Of a stretch of DNA of 64,000 nucleotides, positions 62,254-64,000 are shown in pieces. The position numbers and the translations under genes were made by a program. The stretch is taken from positions 248,001-312,000 of the forward strand of contig NZ_CP024845.1 in NCBI RefSeq assembly GCF_002788215.1, given 5' to 3'. Source of the DNA: Halohasta litchfieldiae. GTDB lineage: Archaea; Halobacteriota; Halobacteria; Halobacteriales; Haloferacaceae. A model generated the notes under the pieces. It ran no database searches. It was not told the DNA's origin and saw only the letters and a program-made list of their open reading frames with translations. Numbering within the stretch: the first letter of the stretch is position 1; every line of letters starts with the position of its first letter.

Positions 62254-64000
62254 ATGGCAATGAGTACCCTACTCTGGATTCTCACTGGGATTTTGGCCTA
62301 CTCGGTCATTGCGGTCCTCCTCGATAGACGGGGGGTGTTGCCCGACTCCTTCAAGGTGTCTGGCCCGCTGATGACGATCCACACCGGCCGCGGCCGTGCC
62401 TTTCTCAACTGGTTGTCGACCCCGAAACGCGCTTGGCGAGCGCTTGCGAACATCGGCGTCGGGATCGCGCTGGTGACGATGGTCGGCACGTTCTTCATGC
62501 TGATCGTCCAGAGCGTCTCGATCCTGCAGTCGCCGCCCGCCGAGACCGTCCTCCAGAACCCACGTAACGCGCTGGTCATCCCCGGCGTCAACGAGTTCCT
62601 CCCGCTGTCTGTCGCGCCCGAAATCATCATCGGGCTCCTCGTCGGGCTGGTCGTCCACGAGGGTGGCCACGGACTGCTCTGTCGCGTCGAGAACATCGAT
62701 ATCGACTCGATGGGGGTCGTGCTGTTCGCCCTGCTGCCCATCGGTGCGTTCGTCGAACCCGACGAGAAGAGTGCCGGCGAGGCAAATCGCGGGGCCCGAA
62801 CCCGCATGTTCGCCGCGGGCGTGCTGAACAACTTGTTGATCACCGCGCTCGTGTTCGCACTGCTTTTCGGCCCGGTCGGGAGTGCGATTGCGGTCGCTCC
62901 GGGTGCGGGCGTCGGCGGAGTCTTCCCGAACAGTGCGGCCGAGTTTGCCGACATCGAGCAAGGAGATCGGATCGTTGCCGTCGACGGAGTCACCGTCGAT
63001 TCGAACGCAGATCTGTCGACGGTGCTCGACGAGACCACCGCCGAGACGCTGTCGGTCGAACTGGCTGACGGTCGGACAGTGACTGTCGAACGGTCGGCGT
63101 TCGTCACCGGACTATCCGAGGATTCACCGTTTGCTGGCGAGACGGGACTCTCGGTCAACGATACGATTACCGCGGTCAACGAGACGCCCGTCTCGACCGA
63201 ACGCGGGATCAAGGCGGCGGCCGCAAATGAGTCAGTCGTCACCCTTACCTACAGTAACAGTACCTCCGGCGAAGAGCGGACGACTACCGGCCCGCTGGGT
63301 GTGTTGACACAGGTCTCGGATGGTGGACCACTGGACTCCGACGGCGCACCGACCGGCGAGCGCATTGTGATAACCAGTATCGATGGCGAGCGAATCCTTG
63401 ATTTCGAGGACGTCACAGCGGTACTCGATGATCGAGAGCCCGGCGAGACTGTCTCGGTCGTCGCCTACGTCGACGGCGAGCGGGACCAATACAGTGCCGA
63501 GCTCGCCAGCGAACCCGACGGCTGGGTTGAGTCCACTGTCGAGTTTTTCACTGGTGAGTCCGACGACGACGACCGGGCCATCGTTGGGATTCTCGGCGGT
63601 GCGTCGCTGAGCGGGGTCGGCGTCGACGGGTTCGGTATTCAGTCATACCCCGCCGATCAGTTCCTCGCTGTGCTCTCCGGAGATATCGGTGACGGGCTGG
63701 CAATCTCGCTGTTGTTCCTGCTGATCTTGCCGTTTGCCTCGATTGTCGACCCAGCGTTCGGCTTTAATTTCGCTGGCTTCGTCGACGCCAACGCCGCCTT
63801 CTACGAGGTCGTCGGTCCGCTGTCGGTACTCGGCGAGGGCGGGGTGTTCCTGCTGGCCAATATCCTGTTTTGGACCGGCTGGATCAACGTCAACCTCGCG
63901 CTGTTCAACTGCATTCCGGCGTTCCCGCTCGACGGGGGTCGGATTCTGCGAACGTCGACCGAATCGATTGTCTCGCGGCTCCCGATTGACTCCAAACCCG
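62254..64000 (+). CDS. Site-2 protease family (M50) membrane metalloprotease with PDZ domains, partial
   Basis: The frame begins at ATG 62254 (MAMSTLLWILTGILAYSVIA; a second ATG is at 62260) and is still open at the right edge after about 582 codons. The zinc motif is VVHEGGHGLL (about residue 135). Two PDZ-like domains occupy about 215-285 and 335-420, with FPNSAAEFADIEQGDRIVAV typical of PDZ ligand loops. The second metal motif NCIPAFPLDGGRIL is near residue 552. S2P proteases cut membrane-embedded substrates, often anti-regulators. The C-terminal helices are outside the window. Confidence 0.9.
   Translation, partial: MAMSTLLWILTGILAYSVIAVLLDRRGVLPDSFKVSGPLMTIHTGRGRAFLNWLSTPKRAWRALANIGVGIALVTMVGTFFMLIVQSVSILQSPPAETVLQNPRNALVIPGVNEFLPLSVAPEIIIGLLVGLVVHEGGHGLLCRVENIDIDSMGVVLFALLPIGAFVEPDEKSAGEANRGARTRMFAAGVLNNLLITALVFALLFGPVGSAIAVAPGAGVGGVFPNSAAEFADIEQGDRIVAVDGVTVDSNADLSTVLDETTAETLSVELADGRTVTVERSAFVTGLSEDSPFAGETGLSVNDTITAVNETPVSTERGIKAAAANESVVTLTYSNSTSGEERTTTGPLGVLTQVSDGGPLDSDGAPTGERIVITSIDGERILDFEDVTAVLDDREPGETVSVVAYVDGERDQYSAELASEPDGWVESTVEFFTGESDDDDRAIVGILGGASLSGVGVDGFGIQSYPADQFLAVLSGDIGDGLAISLLFLLILPFASIVDPAFGFNFAGFVDANAAFYEVVGPLSVLGEGGVFLLANILFWTGWINVNLALFNCIPAFPLDGGRILRTSTESIVSRLPIDSKP

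Overview
The window is chromosomal DNA from a halophilic archaeon (Halobacteria). Proteins are strongly acidic, codon use is GC-rich, and many gene families are haloarchaeal: bat-type HTH regulator, HTTM protein, Hvo_1808-type surface protein, archaeal DapA/B/D/F/LysA lysine genes, CofE/Mer, ArfB, MptD, archaeal-type PilB/PilC and an archaeal RNase P RNA. The species cannot be fixed from the sequence. The hexamer GTCGAC is extremely common in host genes and intergenic DNA but nearly absent from the imported segments.

Layout. 1-2.7 kb: start of a pterin dehydratase, a class V aminotransferase, an AT-rich UbiA-like gene flanked by 29-bp copies of the 3' end of an M32 carboxypeptidase gene, and the truncated carboxypeptidase itself. 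2.7-3.8 kb: insertion sequence copy 1. 3.8-10 kb: a type IV pilus-like operon (C-terminal stub of the PilB ATPase, PilC, five pilin-like proteins). 10-25.9 kb: a region rearranged by IS copies 2 (11.2-12.3 kb) and 3 (24.5-25.5 kb). These lie in opposite orientation, and the 12.2 kb between them has been inverted. The inversion split a REC-GAF-histidine kinase gene and an HTTM membrane protein gene so that each now lies half at one IS and half at the other. Split 6-bp target duplications and exact frame arithmetic support this. The inverted segment carries the lysine (diaminopimelate) genes dapA, dapB, dapD, dapF and lysA, a purine/xanthine-type permease, and a large secreted protein with Gln-rich repeats and a long acidic tail.

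25.9-35.6 kb: DUF2062 protein, tRNA-Phe and tRNA-Val (each followed by a matching structured element that re-copies the tRNA 3' end), a secreted repeat protein, a DUF192 lipoprotein, an ABC exporter, ArfB, two small acidic haloarchaeal proteins, dihydroneopterin aldolase and an Azf-like dehydrogenase. 35.6-41 kb: a giant Ig-like adhesin gene broken by a frameshift and an in-frame stop. 41-49 kb: a Tat-exported HDWE-motif protein, thioesterase, surface metalloprotease-like protein, nicotinate phosphoribosyltransferase, AMMECR1 protein, RNase P RNA and NOG1 GTPase. 49-64 kb: MscS-type helix-repeat protein, DUF389 protein, 5-formyl-THF cyclo-ligase-like protein, ArsC-like protein with a small regulator, EngB GTPase, 2-hydroxyacid dehydrogenase, DUF4397 protein, an isolated NuoCD, a bat-type regulator, a NUDIX-eIF2B fusion, cofE-mer, and a site-2 protease running off the end.

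Functional threads: lysine biosynthesis; pterin/F420/riboflavin C1 cofactors (mptD, arfB, cofE, mer, cyclo-ligase, pterin dehydratase); and a large cell-surface complement, several members of which (pilus ATPase, adhesin, HTTM protein, sensor kinase) are visibly broken. Together with three apparently identical IS copies, this points to recent IS-driven genome decay and reshuffling.
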